This document shows, one piece after another, positions 16,228 through 25,394 of a stretch of 64,000 nt of DNA (its first letter is position 1; the number at the start of each line of letters is the position of its first letter). The notes beneath the pieces were generated by a model. It saw nothing but the letters and a program-made list of their open reading frames with translations. It was not told the origin of the DNA and searched no databases. Source of the stretch: CAVQGM01 sp963712065 (lineage in GTDB: Bacteria; Actinomycetota; Acidimicrobiia; Acidimicrobiales; Acidimicrobilacustridaceae); assembly GCA_963712065.1 (NCBI GenBank), contig CAVQGM010000001.1, positions 1,240,001 to 1,304,000 on the forward strand, given 5' to 3'. The position numbers were made by a program, and so were the translations under genes.

Positions 16228-16695
16228 ATGAAGACCGTGAGGGAACGAACCGTGAAGGTGCTGGCCGCCGCCGGCGTCGTGGCCGGGTTGGCGTTGGGTG
16301 GGGTCTCCACCTCGTGGGCGGGGTCGCCCCCGATGACCGTCGAGCCGACCACCGTGACCTACGACGAGGAGTTCACCATCAGCGGCGAGGGGTGCTCGAC
16401 CCAGGTGGTGGTGGGCGTGTCGGGGATCCCCGGTTCCCAGGCCAGCGTCACACCGGCACCGGACGGGACGTGGTCCACGACGAGGGTTGCGTTGTCGGAA
16501 GCGGGGATCCCCACGGGCACGCTCACGGTGTTCGCATCGTGCCTCGAGCCGGCGTTCGAGTACATCGACGTGGAGGTGACCCTGACCGCCACCGGTCCGA
16601 CCACCCCGACCACGGCCACGCCGACCACGGTGACCCCCACCACCGTGAGCGCGGCCGCGACGGCCGCGACGGCCTCACCCCGCTTCACCGGCTGA
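16228..16695 (+). CDS. Small secreted protein with C-terminal PRFTG end
   Basis: A signal peptide (VLAAAGVVAGLALGGVSTSWA) precedes a domain of about 85 residues with a predicted beta-sandwich pattern (TVTYDEEFTISGEGC, one cysteine pair C56/C105 by eye). A Thr/Pro/Ala-rich linker follows and the chain stops at ATASPRFTG. There is no membrane helix after this motif. A ribosome site GGGAGAGG precedes the ATG, and a TAGAGT box lies about 60 bp upstream, so this gene has a leader. Function unknown; the end resembles that of the secreted GDPD at 52748. Confidence 0.8.
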   Translation: MKTVRERTVKVLAAAGVVAGLALGGVSTSWAGSPPMTVEPTTVTYDEEFTISGEGCSTQVVVGVSGIPGSQASVTPAPDGTWSTTRVALSEAGIPTGTLTVFASCLEPAFEYIDVEVTLTATGPTTPTTATPTTVTPTTVSAAATAATASPRFTG

Positions 16696-16706
16696 GCCCG
16701 AGGCGG

Positions 16707-16740
16707 CCCTGGCCACCCGGGTTCGTCCGGGCGGCCAGGG
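16707..16740. terminator. Bidirectional terminator between convergent genes
   Basis: A 14-bp stem with one mismatch (CCCTGGCCACCCGG/CCGGGCGGCCAGGG) and a 6-base loop fills the gap between two convergent stops. Confidence 0.8.
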
Positions 16741-17163
16741 TCAGCCGTAGGCCTTCTGGTCGAGCACGCGGATGCGGGACGCGAGCGACGCGAGGATCTT
16801 GTGGGCGAGGCCCGGGACCTCGTCGATCACCCCGCTGAACTCGCGCTGGCCGAGCACCAGCACCCGGAGCGGGGTGTCGGCGATCACCGTGGCGGTGCGG
16901 GGGCCCCGGTCGAGCAGGGCCAGCTCGCCGAACGGGGAGCCGGGGCCGAGGGTGTCGACCTTGCGACCGTTTCGCCTGACCGTGGCCTGGCCGTCGAGGA
17001 GCACGTAGAACTCCCGTCCGGTCGTGCCCTGCTCGACGAGCACGCGGCCTTCGGAGACGCTCACCTCGTCGGAGGCCTTGGCGATCTTCTGCAGGTCGCG
17101 CTTGGAACACGCGGAGAAGAGGGGCACCTGGGCGAGCGTGTCGAGGTACTGGTCTCGGGCCAT
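16741..17163 (-). CDS. Cyclic-nucleotide-binding domain protein
   Basis: The 140-residue protein starts MARDQYLDTLAQVPLFSACS and has the cNMP-binding fold: GRVLVEQGTTGREFYVLLDGQATV, then the phosphate-binding cassette PGSPFGELALLDRGPRTATV. It has no HTH domain and no enzyme domain. Such stand-alone domains are common in actinobacteria and may regulate partners by binding cAMP or cGMP. The start at 17163 is preferred because a TAAGCT box lies 7 nt upstream; an in-frame extension is possible. Confidence 0.87.
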   Translation of the reverse strand: MARDQYLDTLAQVPLFSACSKRDLQKIAKASDEVSVSEGRVLVEQGTTGREFYVLLDGQATVRRNGRKVDTLGPGSPFGELALLDRGPRTATVIADTPLRVLVLGQREFSGVIDEVPGLAHKILASLASRIRVLDQKAYG

Positions 17164-17170
17164 GGGCCGG

Positions 17171-17176
17171 AGCTTA
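17171..17176 (-). promoter_or_regulatory. -10 box for the cNMP-binding gene (leaderless)
   Basis: TAAGCT on the minus strand is 7 nt before the ATG at 17163. Confidence 0.6.
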
Positions 17177-17192
17177 GGTCGCCAGGGCGAGG

Positions 17193-17824
17193 TCAAGCCG
17201 GGGATCCGTTCACGAGCGTCGCGACCCGGGTTGCGAGGTAGTCGGCGAGGATGAGCACGCCCCGCCCGCGACCGAGCATCCCCGACCGCCGGGCAGGGTC
17301 AGCAGCACGAGTGCGAACCCGGCGCAGAGGGCGACGAAGGTCAGACCCACGACGAAGGGGTCGAGGCCGAGCCCGTCACCGATGTCCTCGGCGGCGATCA
17401 CGATGAGGCAGCCCACCCCGATCAGCAGGGCGGGCCCCGCCATGACCGACGGCGCGACGAGGGCGATGGGGACGTCACGACGGAGGTCCGCGGGTTCGGG
17501 GCGGATGCAGGCAAGGTGGCGGCCGGGCCGAGGACGAAGCCGATGTCGACCACGTTGCTCCCGAGCGCGTCACCGACCGCGTCACCGATCGCGATCTCGG
17601 GTGGGCCCTCGACGGCGGCGTTTGATGCCGACCGCCCGCTCCGGGGCCGAGGTGACGAAGACGGCCACGGTGCCGATCACCCCGGCGGGGATCCGGAGCC
17701 AGGCCGCAATCCCGACCGCGCGGCGCACGGACAGCTCGCCCGCGGCGACGAGGATCCCGGCGAGCAGGACGACCGCGGTTGGTCACCAGCCCGTTCCGCG
17801 ACCAGACGACGGGAGGCCAGGCAT
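17193..17824 (-). pseudogene. Decayed sodium/calcium-exchanger-family (CaxA/YrbG-like) antiporter
   Basis: Pieces of one membrane protein appear in successive frames on the minus strand: AVVLLAGILVAAGELSVRRA and VIGTVAVFVTSAPE (about 17640-17785), then EIAIGDAVGDALGSNVVDIG with FVLGPAATL (about 17520-17605), then GLDPFVVGLTFVALCAG (about 17320-17370), then a C-terminus GVLILADYLATRV (17193-17260). These match the repeated alpha motifs and end of K+-dependent Na+/Ca2+ exchangers. Several frameshifts are needed, and the total of about 630 bp is short of the usual 950, so there is also deletion. The ATG at 17824 still has a TACGTT box 6 nt upstream. Confidence 0.8.
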
Positions 17825-17830
17825 CCGCCC

Positions 17831-17836
17831 AACGTA
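17831..17836 (-). promoter_or_regulatory. Retained -10 box of the antiporter pseudogene
   Basis: TACGTT on the minus strand is 6 nt before the ATG at 17824, the same geometry as at intact genes nearby. Confidence 0.45.
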
Positions 17837-17894
17837 CGCGTGACCTCCCGCCGGGCGTTCACGTTGGCGAAACACGCGGGAAATACCCGTTTCC

Positions 17895-17900
17895 TACGGT
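17895..17900 (+). promoter_or_regulatory. -10 box of the winged-helix regulator gene (leaderless)
   Basis: TACGGT is 8 nt before the ATG at 17909. Confidence 0.55.
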
Positions 17901-17908
17901 CGCTGTCG

Positions 17909-18460
17909 ATGGACGTGGTGCTCCTCCGGTGGCCGCTCGAGCAGGACCGCAGGTCCGACCTCCTGCGAGACGGTCTGCCGCGATTGCTCCTGGTCGAGGG
18001 CCAGGTGCCCGCACCCCAGCCGACGGACTGCCTCGAGGACTGGGTGCGTCTCCCGGTCGACGAGGCGGACCTGCGGGCTCGTGTCGAGGCGCTGGCCCAC
18101 CGGGCCCGGGCCCACCGGACGGACGTACCGGAGCTCGATCCCGACGGCGTGCTGCGCTTCGCCGGCGGCTGGGTGTCGCTCCCGCCGGTCGAGTGCCGGC
18201 TCATGCAGGCGCTGATCGAGCGGTTCGGGGCGGTCGTGAGCCGGGAGCAGCTCTCCCGGACGGGGTGGCCCGACGGCGCGCCGGGCCGCAACGCGCTCGA
18301 CGTGCACGTGCTGCGCCTCCGTCGGCGGATCGACCGGATCGGCCTGGCCATCCGCACGGTGCGGTCCCGCGGCTACCTGCTGGAACCGGTCGGAGCGGCG
18401 CCGCGCCGTGCTGTGGCGGAGGTCATCGAGAGGTCAGACAACGTTCAGGAGAGTGCATGA
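17909..18460 (+). CDS. OmpR-type winged-helix regulator with degenerate N-terminal domain, GlnR-like context
   Basis: The 183-residue protein has a C-terminal Trans_reg_C winged helix (about 90-170): FAGGWVSLPPVECRLMQALI, SREQLSRTGWP, the recognition helix NALDVHVLRLRRRID and the wing VRSRGYLLEP. Its N-terminal 70 residues are too short for a full receiver and show no phospho-acceptor cluster, so it is probably phosphorylation-independent. It sits directly upstream of amtB-glnB in the same orientation, as might be expected for a GlnR-like nitrogen regulator. GlnR identity is inference from context. Confidence 0.78.
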   Translation: MDVVLLRWPLEQDRRSDLLRDGLPRLLLVEGQVPAPQPTDCLEDWVRLPVDEADLRARVEALAHRARAHRTDVPELDPDGVLRFAGGWVSLPPVECRLMQALIERFGAVVSREQLSRTGWPDGAPGRNALDVHVLRLRRRIDRIGLAIRTVRSRGYLLEPVGAAPRRAVAEVIERSDNVQESA

Positions 18461-18508
18461 CACCCGTCATGCCGGCCGCACGAGGCCGAAATGCCCGGCC
18501 CCTACGGT
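18456..18508 (+). promoter_or_regulatory. amtB promoter region with palindrome
   Basis: A palindrome CATGAC-ACCC-GTCATG (18456-18471) overlaps the regulator's stop, and a TACGGT -10-like box follows at 18503-18508. Transcription would start near 18515, giving a leader of about 47 nt with an AGGAGG ribosome site. The palindrome is a candidate operator for the adjacent regulator. Confidence 0.45.
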
Positions 18509-18561
18509 CAGGTCCGAGCAAGAGAGCGACGTCCGCGCGGCGTCCGACCACAGGAGGAGCG

Positions 18562-19989
18562 ATGAGGAGGAAGCTGCTGGCCGGCACGGCCGCCACAGCA
18601 CTGGTGACGGTGCTCGGCGCGATGCCCGCCTATGCCCAGGAGGTCACGGAGGAGGTGGTTGAAGAGGCACCCCTGCTCGCCGAGGACGTGCAGATCGTCC
18701 TCGACAACATCTGGATCCTCATCGCGGCCGTCCTGGTGATCTTCATGCAGGCCGGGTTCGCCCTGGTCGAAGCGGGACTCACCCGCGCCAAGAGCGTGGC
18801 CAACATCATGATGAAGAACCTGATGGACTTCTGCGTCGGCGTTCTCGCCTTCGCCGCCTTCGGGTTCGCCATCGCCTTCGGCACGGGGAACGACCTGTTC
18901 GGCACGTCGGGGTGGTTCCTCGACTCGACCGAGTTCACGACCAACTACCTGGCCGAGTCGAACCTGCAGTTGCCGACGTTCTTCATCTTCCAGGTGGCGT
19001 TCGCGGCGACGGCCGCCACGATCGTGTCCGGCGCCATGGCCGAGCGGACGAAGTTCAAGAGCTACTTCGTCTACTCGTTCTTCATCACGGCGCTGGTGTA
19101 CCCGGTCGTCGTGCACTGGGTGTGGGGCGGCGGCTGGCTGTCGCAGCTGGACACGCCCTACCACGACTTCGCCGGGTCCGGCGTGGTCCACATGGTCGGT
19201 GGGGTGGCTGCCCTCGTCGGTGCCGCCTTCCTCGGGCCCCGCATCGGCAAGTACGGGCCCGACGGCAAGCCGAGGGCCATCCCCGGCCACTCGATCCCCT
19301 TCGCCATCATCGGCGTGTTCATCCTGTTCATCGGCTGGTTCGGCTTCAACCCGGGCTCGGAGCTGGCGGCCGACGACGCGGTCACGGGCATCGCGGTGAC
19401 GACGTTGCTGGCCGGCGTGGCCGGCGGCGTGGTGGCCATGGCCGTGATCTGGATCAAGTCGGGCAAGCCCGACGTGGCCATGACCGGGAACGGCGTCCTC
19501 GCAGGGCTGGTGGGCATCACCGCCGGCTGCGCGGCCGTCGACAACTGGGGCGCCGTGATCATCGGGGTCATCGCCGGCGCCCTCGTCGTGGGCTCGGTCC
19601 TGTTCTTCGACCGGATCCGCATCGACGACCCGGTCGGCGCAGTGTCGGTGCACGGGATCTGTGGCGCCTGGGGCGTCATCGCCGTGGGCCTGTTCGCCGC
19701 CGAGGACTCCGACTTCTGGGCCCAGGGCCTGTTCTACGGCGGCGGCACCGACCAGCTGGTGAGCCAGATCATCGGCGTCCTCGCCATCGCTGGGTTCACC
19801 GCCGTGGCCATGGCCATCGTGTTCGGCCTCATCAAGCTGGTGCTGGGCCTGCGGGTCCCGCCGGAGGAGGAGATCGAGGGCCTCGACGTCGTCGAGCACG
19901 GGGCGCCCGGGTACGGCCCGGACACGCTCGGTGGCAGCGGTGAGCTCGGGGCCGGGGCACGGGTGTCGACGGCGTCGGTCGGAAGCTGA
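18562..19989 (+). CDS. amtB: Ammonium transporter
   Basis: The 475-residue protein has a signal-like N-terminus (LLAGTAATALVTVLGAMPAYAQ), then about eleven membrane helices with Amt/MEP signatures: QAGFALVEAGLTRAKSVANIMMKN, the DFAGSGVVHMVGG segment with the first pore His, GFNPGSE, and VSVHGICGAWG with the second pore His. The acidic C-terminal tail (PPEEEIEGLDVVEHG) is where PII binds. It conducts ammonium into the cell and is followed 11 bp later by the PII gene. A strong ribosome site, AGGAGG, precedes the ATG. Confidence 0.96.
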   Translation: MRRKLLAGTAATALVTVLGAMPAYAQEVTEEVVEEAPLLAEDVQIVLDNIWILIAAVLVIFMQAGFALVEAGLTRAKSVANIMMKNLMDFCVGVLAFAAFGFAIAFGTGNDLFGTSGWFLDSTEFTTNYLAESNLQLPTFFIFQVAFAATAATIVSGAMAERTKFKSYFVYSFFITALVYPVVVHWVWGGGWLSQLDTPYHDFAGSGVVHMVGGVAALVGAAFLGPRIGKYGPDGKPRAIPGHSIPFAIIGVFILFIGWFGFNPGSELAADDAVTGIAVTTLLAGVAGGVVAMAVIWIKSGKPDVAMTGNGVLAGLVGITAGCAAVDNWGAVIIGVIAGALVVGSVLFFDRIRIDDPVGAVSVHGICGAWGVIAVGLFAAEDSDFWAQGLFYGGGTDQLVSQIIGVLAIAGFTAVAMAIVFGLIKLVLGLRVPPEEEIEGLDVVEHGAPGYGPDTLGGSGELGAGARVSTASVGS

Positions 19990-20000
19990 GGAGGATCACC

Positions 20001-20342
20001 ATGCAGAGCTTGGTCACCGCGATCATCAAGCCCCACGCCCTCGACGGCGTGAAGGAGGCCCTCCGGGGTCTCGGGGTCCAGGGCATGACCGTCGACGAGG
20101 TGAAGGGCGTCGGCCGCCAGGGCGGCCACACCGAGACCTACCGGGGAGCGGAGTACGTCATCGACCTGCTCCCCAAGGTGAAGGTGGAGCTCGTCGTCCC
20201 GACGGAGGACGCCGACAAGGTCGTCACCGCCATCGCCGACGCGGCCCGCACCGGCAAGATCGGCGACGGGAAGATCTGGGTCAGCCCGGTCGAGCGGGTG
20301 GTCCGGATCCGCACCGGGGAACAGGGCGACGACGCGCTTTGA
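20001..20342 (+). CDS. glnB: Nitrogen regulatory PII protein
   Basis: The 113-residue protein starts MQSLVTAIIKPHALDGVKEAL and has the T-loop RQGGHTETYRGAEY with the modifiable Tyr in RGAEY, the B-loop segment TGKIGDGKIWVSPVE and the end VVRIRTGE, all standard for GlnB/GlnK. It would sense 2-oxoglutarate and ATP/ADP and block AmtB under nitrogen excess. The order amtB-PII favours the name glnK; sequence alone does not separate the two. Confidence 0.95.
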   Translation: MQSLVTAIIKPHALDGVKEALRGLGVQGMTVDEVKGVGRQGGHTETYRGAEYVIDLLPKVKVELVVPTEDADKVVTAIADAARTGKIGDGKIWVSPVERVVRIRTGEQGDDAL

Positions 20343-20348
20343 CGCATG

Positions 20349-20376
20349 CGCCCGCACCGCGTAGTGCGTGCGGGCG
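20349..20376 (+). terminator. Hairpin after glnB
   Basis: A 9-bp stem (CGCCCGCAC/GTGCGGGCG) with a 10-base loop starts 7 bp after the glnB stop. Confidence 0.6.
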
Positions 20377-20400
20377 AGCCGACGAGAGCGTGTGCACGAC

Positions 20401-20426
20401 GGGGAGCGACAGCGACGTCGCTCCCC
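20401..20426. terminator. Second hairpin between convergent glnB and gpmA
   Basis: A perfect 10-bp stem (GGGGAGCGAC/GTCGCTCCCC) with a 6-base loop lies between the converging genes and could end both transcripts. Confidence 0.75.
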
Positions 20427-20462
20427 GTCGTCGCGTCGGAGCGCCGGCGGGGCCGGTCCCGG

Positions 20463-21221
20463 TCAGCCCGCCTGGCGGGCCACGGCCTCGGCGGCGGCCT
20501 TGGCCGCCTCCACGTCCCCGAGGTAGCGGTCCACGACCGTCTTGCGCTCGAGGGGCAGGTAGTCGTCGCCCAGCTCGTAGCGGATGGGCACGCCGGTCGG
20601 CAGGTTGAGCTCCGGGATCTCCTGGTCGGAGATGCCGTCGAGGTGCTTGATCAGCGCCCGGAGGCTGTTGCCGTGGGCGGCGACCAGCACCGCCGCCCCG
20701 GCCTGCAGGTCGGGCACGATGCCGTCGTACCAGTAGGGCAGCATCCGCTCGACGACGTCCTTCAGGCACTCCGACGCCGGCAGCACCTGGGGGGGTAGGT
20801 CGCGATAGCGAGGGTCGAAGCGGGGGTGGCGGGGGTCGTCGTCGGCGAGCGGCGGTGGCGGGATGTCGTAGGACCGGCGCCAGACCTTCACCTGGTCGGC
20901 CCCCCACTGCTCGGCGGTGGCCTTCTTGTCCTTGCCCTGCAGGTCGCCGTAGTGGCGCTCGTTCAGCCGCCACGACCGCCGCACGGGGAGGTAGAGCCGG
21001 CCCATCACGTCGAGGGCCAGGTTGGCGGTGCGGATGGCCCGGGTCTGCAGGGACGTGTGCACGACGTCGGGGTCGATGCCGGCGTCGGCCAGGGCGCGGC
21101 CCGCCCCCTCGGCCTGCCGCCGACCGAGCTCGGTCAGGTCGGCGTCGTACCAGCCGGTGAACAGGTTCAGGGCGTTCCACTCGCTCTCGCCGTGGCGGAG
21201 CAGGACCAGCGTGTGAGCCAT
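20463..21221 (-). CDS. gpmA: 2,3-bisphosphoglycerate-dependent phosphoglycerate mutase
   Basis: The 252-residue protein has the active-site LLRHGESEWN (His at residue 10), TSLQTRAIRTA, WRLNERHYGDLQG and the second catalytic His in VLVAAHGNSLRAL, all standard for dPGM. It interconverts 3- and 2-phosphoglycerate in glycolysis. Length is typical. The minus-strand start has a TACGCT box 6 nt upstream and is divergent from the dnaK operon. Confidence 0.94.
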   Translation of the reverse strand: MAHTLVLLRHGESEWNALNLFTGWYDADLTELGRRQAEGAGRALADAGIDPDVVHTSLQTRAIRTANLALDVMGRLYLPVRRSWRLNERHYGDLQGKDKKATAEQWGADQVKVWRRSYDIPPPPLADDDPRHPRFDPRYRDLPPQVLPASECLKDVVERMLPYWYDGIVPDLQAGAAVLVAAHGNSLRALIKHLDGISDQEIPELNLPTGVPIRYELGDDYLPLERKTVVDRYLGDVEAAKAAAEAVARQAG

Positions 21222-21227
21222 GGCCGC

Positions 21228-21233
21228 AGCGTA
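21228..21233 (-). promoter_or_regulatory. -10 box for gpmA (leaderless)
   Basis: TACGCT on the minus strand is 6 nt before the ATG at 21221. Confidence 0.55.
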
Positions 21234-21275
21234 GGAGAAAATCCCGCAGGGTCCGGAAGAAATCGCTCTCCGTCC

Positions 21276-21300
21276 AAGTTGATAATCCCGCGCTCAACTT
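21276..21300. promoter_or_regulatory. HAIR-type operator (HspR binding site) upstream of dnaK
   Basis: AAGTTGA-N11-TCAACTT is a perfect 7-bp inverted repeat. Its TTGA-N11-TCAA core has the same geometry as the HspR-associated inverted repeat. It overlaps the likely dnaK promoter (TTGATA/TTATCG) and hspR is the last gene of the operon, so autorepression is expected. Confidence 0.85.
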
Positions 21301-21358
21301 TTATCGTGGACCGCAGTCAAGTTCTCCCACCATCCCCGATCACCAGGAGTAACCCCCC

Positions 21359-23211
<1,853 letters not shown>

Positions 23212-23215
<4 letters not shown>

Positions 23216-23778
23216 CCATGGCCGATCCCAGTGACGCCGGTCCGCCGGAGGCCGACGTCGGCCTCACCGACGACGAGGTGCTGGAAGCGGCGGCGGTCGC
23301 CGAGGGTGACCCCGCCGCCCCCGGCGCCGACGAGGCGATGCAGGAGTTCGTCGACGGCACCGTCGGCCGCTCCGACCTCGCCGCCGAGCGCGACGAGTAC
23401 CTCGACGCCCTGAAGCGGGTGAAGGCCGAGTTCGACAACTTCAAGAAGCGCACCGACCGCGAGCGCGGCGAGGTCGCGGCGCGTGCCAACGCCGCGCTCG
23501 CCGACAAGCTGCTCCCCGTGCTCGACGCCTGCGAGGCGGCGATCGGCCACGGCGCAACCGACGTCGAGCCGATCTTCAAGTCGCTCCTCGACGTCCTCGA
23601 GAAGGAAGGGCTCGAGCGGATGGCCGGCGACGACGTGCCGTTCGATCCCAACCTGCACGACGCGGTCATGCACGAGCCCGGTGACGGTGGTGAGCCCGTC
23701 GTGGTCGAGAGCCTCCGTGCCGGCTACCTGTGGCAGGGCCAGGTCGTGCGACCGGCGATGGTGAAGGTCCGGGGGTAG
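23212..23778 (+). CDS. grpE: Nucleotide exchange factor GrpE
   Basis: The 188-residue protein has an acidic N-terminal region, a long helix (LAAERDEYLDALKRVKAEFD) with the characteristic FDNFKKRTDRER, and the beta-domain segment MHEPGDGGEPVVVESLRAGYLWQG. It releases ADP from DnaK. A GTG start at 23212 overlaps the dnaK stop by 4 bp; an ATG two codons later is an alternative. Confidence 0.95.
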
Positions 23779-23781
23779 GCC

Positions 23782-24945
23782 TTGGCGGCGCAGCGCGAGT
23801 GGTTCGAGAAGGACTACTACAAGACCCTCGGTGTGTCCGAGACCGCGACCGCCAAGGAGATCACGCGCGCCTACCGCAAGCTCGCCCGTGAGCTGCACCC
23901 GGACGCCAACCCGGACAACCCGGCGGCCGAGGAGCGGTTCAAGGAGGTCTCGGCCGCCTACGACGTGGTCGGCGACGAGGCCCGTCGCAAGGAGTACGAC
24001 GAGGTCCGTCGCCTCGGCCCGATGGGTGGGTTCACCGCCCCGGGCGGCGGCGGCGGCTTTGGCTTCGGCAACCCGCCCGGCGGCCCTGGCGGGGGCGACG
24101 CCCAGTTCAACGCCGCCGACCTGGGTGAGATGCTCGGCAACCTGTTCGGTCGCGGGCGCGGCGGTGGCCGGGGTTCCCCCGGGCCGTCGCGTGGCCCCGG
24201 CCCGCAGCGCGGCGCCGACCTCGAGGCCGACCTGCACCTCCCGTTCCGTGAGGCGGCGAAGGGCATCACGACGGCGCTCCACCTCACGAGCGAGGCGGTC
24301 TGTTCCACCTGTCACGGCAGCGGGGCCCGTCCGGGCACGGCGCCGGTCACCTGCCCGCAGTGTGTCGGGCGCGGGGTGCTCGACGACAACCAGGGCCTGT
24401 TCTCGTTCAGCACGCCGTGCCCGCAGTGCGCGGGGCGGGGCGTGGTGGTCACCGACCCGTGCGCGACCTGCCACGGCTCCGGTGCCGAGCTGCGCCCGCG
24501 CGAGGTGAAGGTCCGCATCCCCGCCGGGGTCAACGACAACCAGAAGATCCGGCTCAAGGGCCGGGGCGGGCCGGGACGCAACAACGGTCCGGCCGGCGAC
24601 CTCTACGTCACCGTCCACGTCGACCCCGACCCGTTGTTCGGGCGCGAGGGGAAGAACCTCACCCTCACCGTGCCGGTGACCTTCTCCGAGGCCGCGCTCG
24701 GCACCCGGCTGACGGTGCCCACGATCGACGGCGAGAAGGTCACCCTGAAGATCCCCGAGGGCACCCCCTCCGGGAAGGTCTTCAGGGTGAAGGGACGGGG
24801 CGTGGAGGCCAAGAAGGGCGCGGGCGACCTGCTCGTCACCGTGCAGATCGCCGTCCCCAAGCACCTGTCGCCCGAGCAGCGCGACGCGGTGGAGGCCTTC
24901 GCCGCCGCCACCCAGGAGTCTCCGCGCCAGCACCTGGGGGTCTGA
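23782..24945 (+). CDS. dnaJ: Chaperone DnaJ (Hsp40)
   Basis: The 387-residue protein has a J-domain with HPD (ARELHPDANPDN), a Gly/Phe-rich region, four CxxCxGxG zinc repeats (CSTCHGSG, CPQCVGRG, CPQCAGRG, CATCHGSG) and two C-terminal beta domains. It delivers substrates to DnaK and stimulates its ATPase. The TTG start lies 3 bp after the grpE stop, so it is in the operon. Confidence 0.96.
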   Translation: MAAQREWFEKDYYKTLGVSETATAKEITRAYRKLARELHPDANPDNPAAEERFKEVSAAYDVVGDEARRKEYDEVRRLGPMGGFTAPGGGGGFGFGNPPGGPGGGDAQFNAADLGEMLGNLFGRGRGGGRGSPGPSRGPGPQRGADLEADLHLPFREAAKGITTALHLTSEAVCSTCHGSGARPGTAPVTCPQCVGRGVLDDNQGLFSFSTPCPQCAGRGVVVTDPCATCHGSGAELRPREVKVRIPAGVNDNQKIRLKGRGGPGRNNGPAGDLYVTVHVDPDPLFGREGKNLTLTVPVTFSEAALGTRLTVPTIDGEKVTLKIPEGTPSGKVFRVKGRGVEAKKGAGDLLVTVQIAVPKHLSPEQRDAVEAFAAATQESPRQHLGV

Positions 24946-24983
24946 GCCATCATGGGGGCGCGTTCCCACCCGAGGTGGTCCCG

Positions 24984-25379
24984 ATGACACCACGCCGATC
25001 GCCACAAGCCGTCTACGTGATCTCGGTGGCCGCCGAGCTGGCCGGGGTCCACCCGCAGACGTTGCGCATCTACGAGCGCAAGGGCCTCGTCGAGCCGGCC
25101 CGAACCGAGGGGGGAAGCAGGCGCTACAGCGACGACGACATCCGTCTCCTCCGGCGCATCCAGGACCTCACCGACGAGGGCCTCAACCTGGCCGGGGTGA
25201 AGCGGGTGCTCGACCTCGAGGCCGAGCTCGCCCGGCTCCAACGCGAGCTCGAGCAGGCCCGCACCGAGGCGCACGTCGCCGTCGAGGAGACCCACCGTCA
25301 GTACCGGCGCGAGCTCGTGCCGGTGCGCCAGGCCATGGTCCGCTTCGGCGAGGCGCGTCGCATCTTCGAGCGGGACTGA
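24984..25379 (+). CDS. hspR: Heat-shock repressor HspR (MerR family)
   Basis: The 131-residue protein has a MerR-type helix-turn-helix (YVISVAAELAGVHPQTLRIYERKGLVEPART, described here as residues about 10-40), the wing GGSRRYSDDDIRLLRRIQ and a C-terminal coiled coil. This is the actinobacterial HspR layout. It represses its own operon through the HAIR site, usually with DnaK as co-repressor. The ATG follows GAGGTGG by a few bases and comes 36 bp after dnaJ. Confidence 0.93.
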   Translation: MTPRRSPQAVYVISVAAELAGVHPQTLRIYERKGLVEPARTEGGSRRYSDDDIRLLRRIQDLTDEGLNLAGVKRVLDLEAELARLQRELEQARTEAHVAVEETHRQYRRELVPVRQAMVRFGEARRIFERD

Positions 25380-25394
25380 CGCGCCGCGGGTTGC

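Noticed and set aside
20349..20426. Small RNA or riboswitch between glnB and gpmA
   Set aside because: The two hairpins lie between convergent stops and are better explained as terminators.
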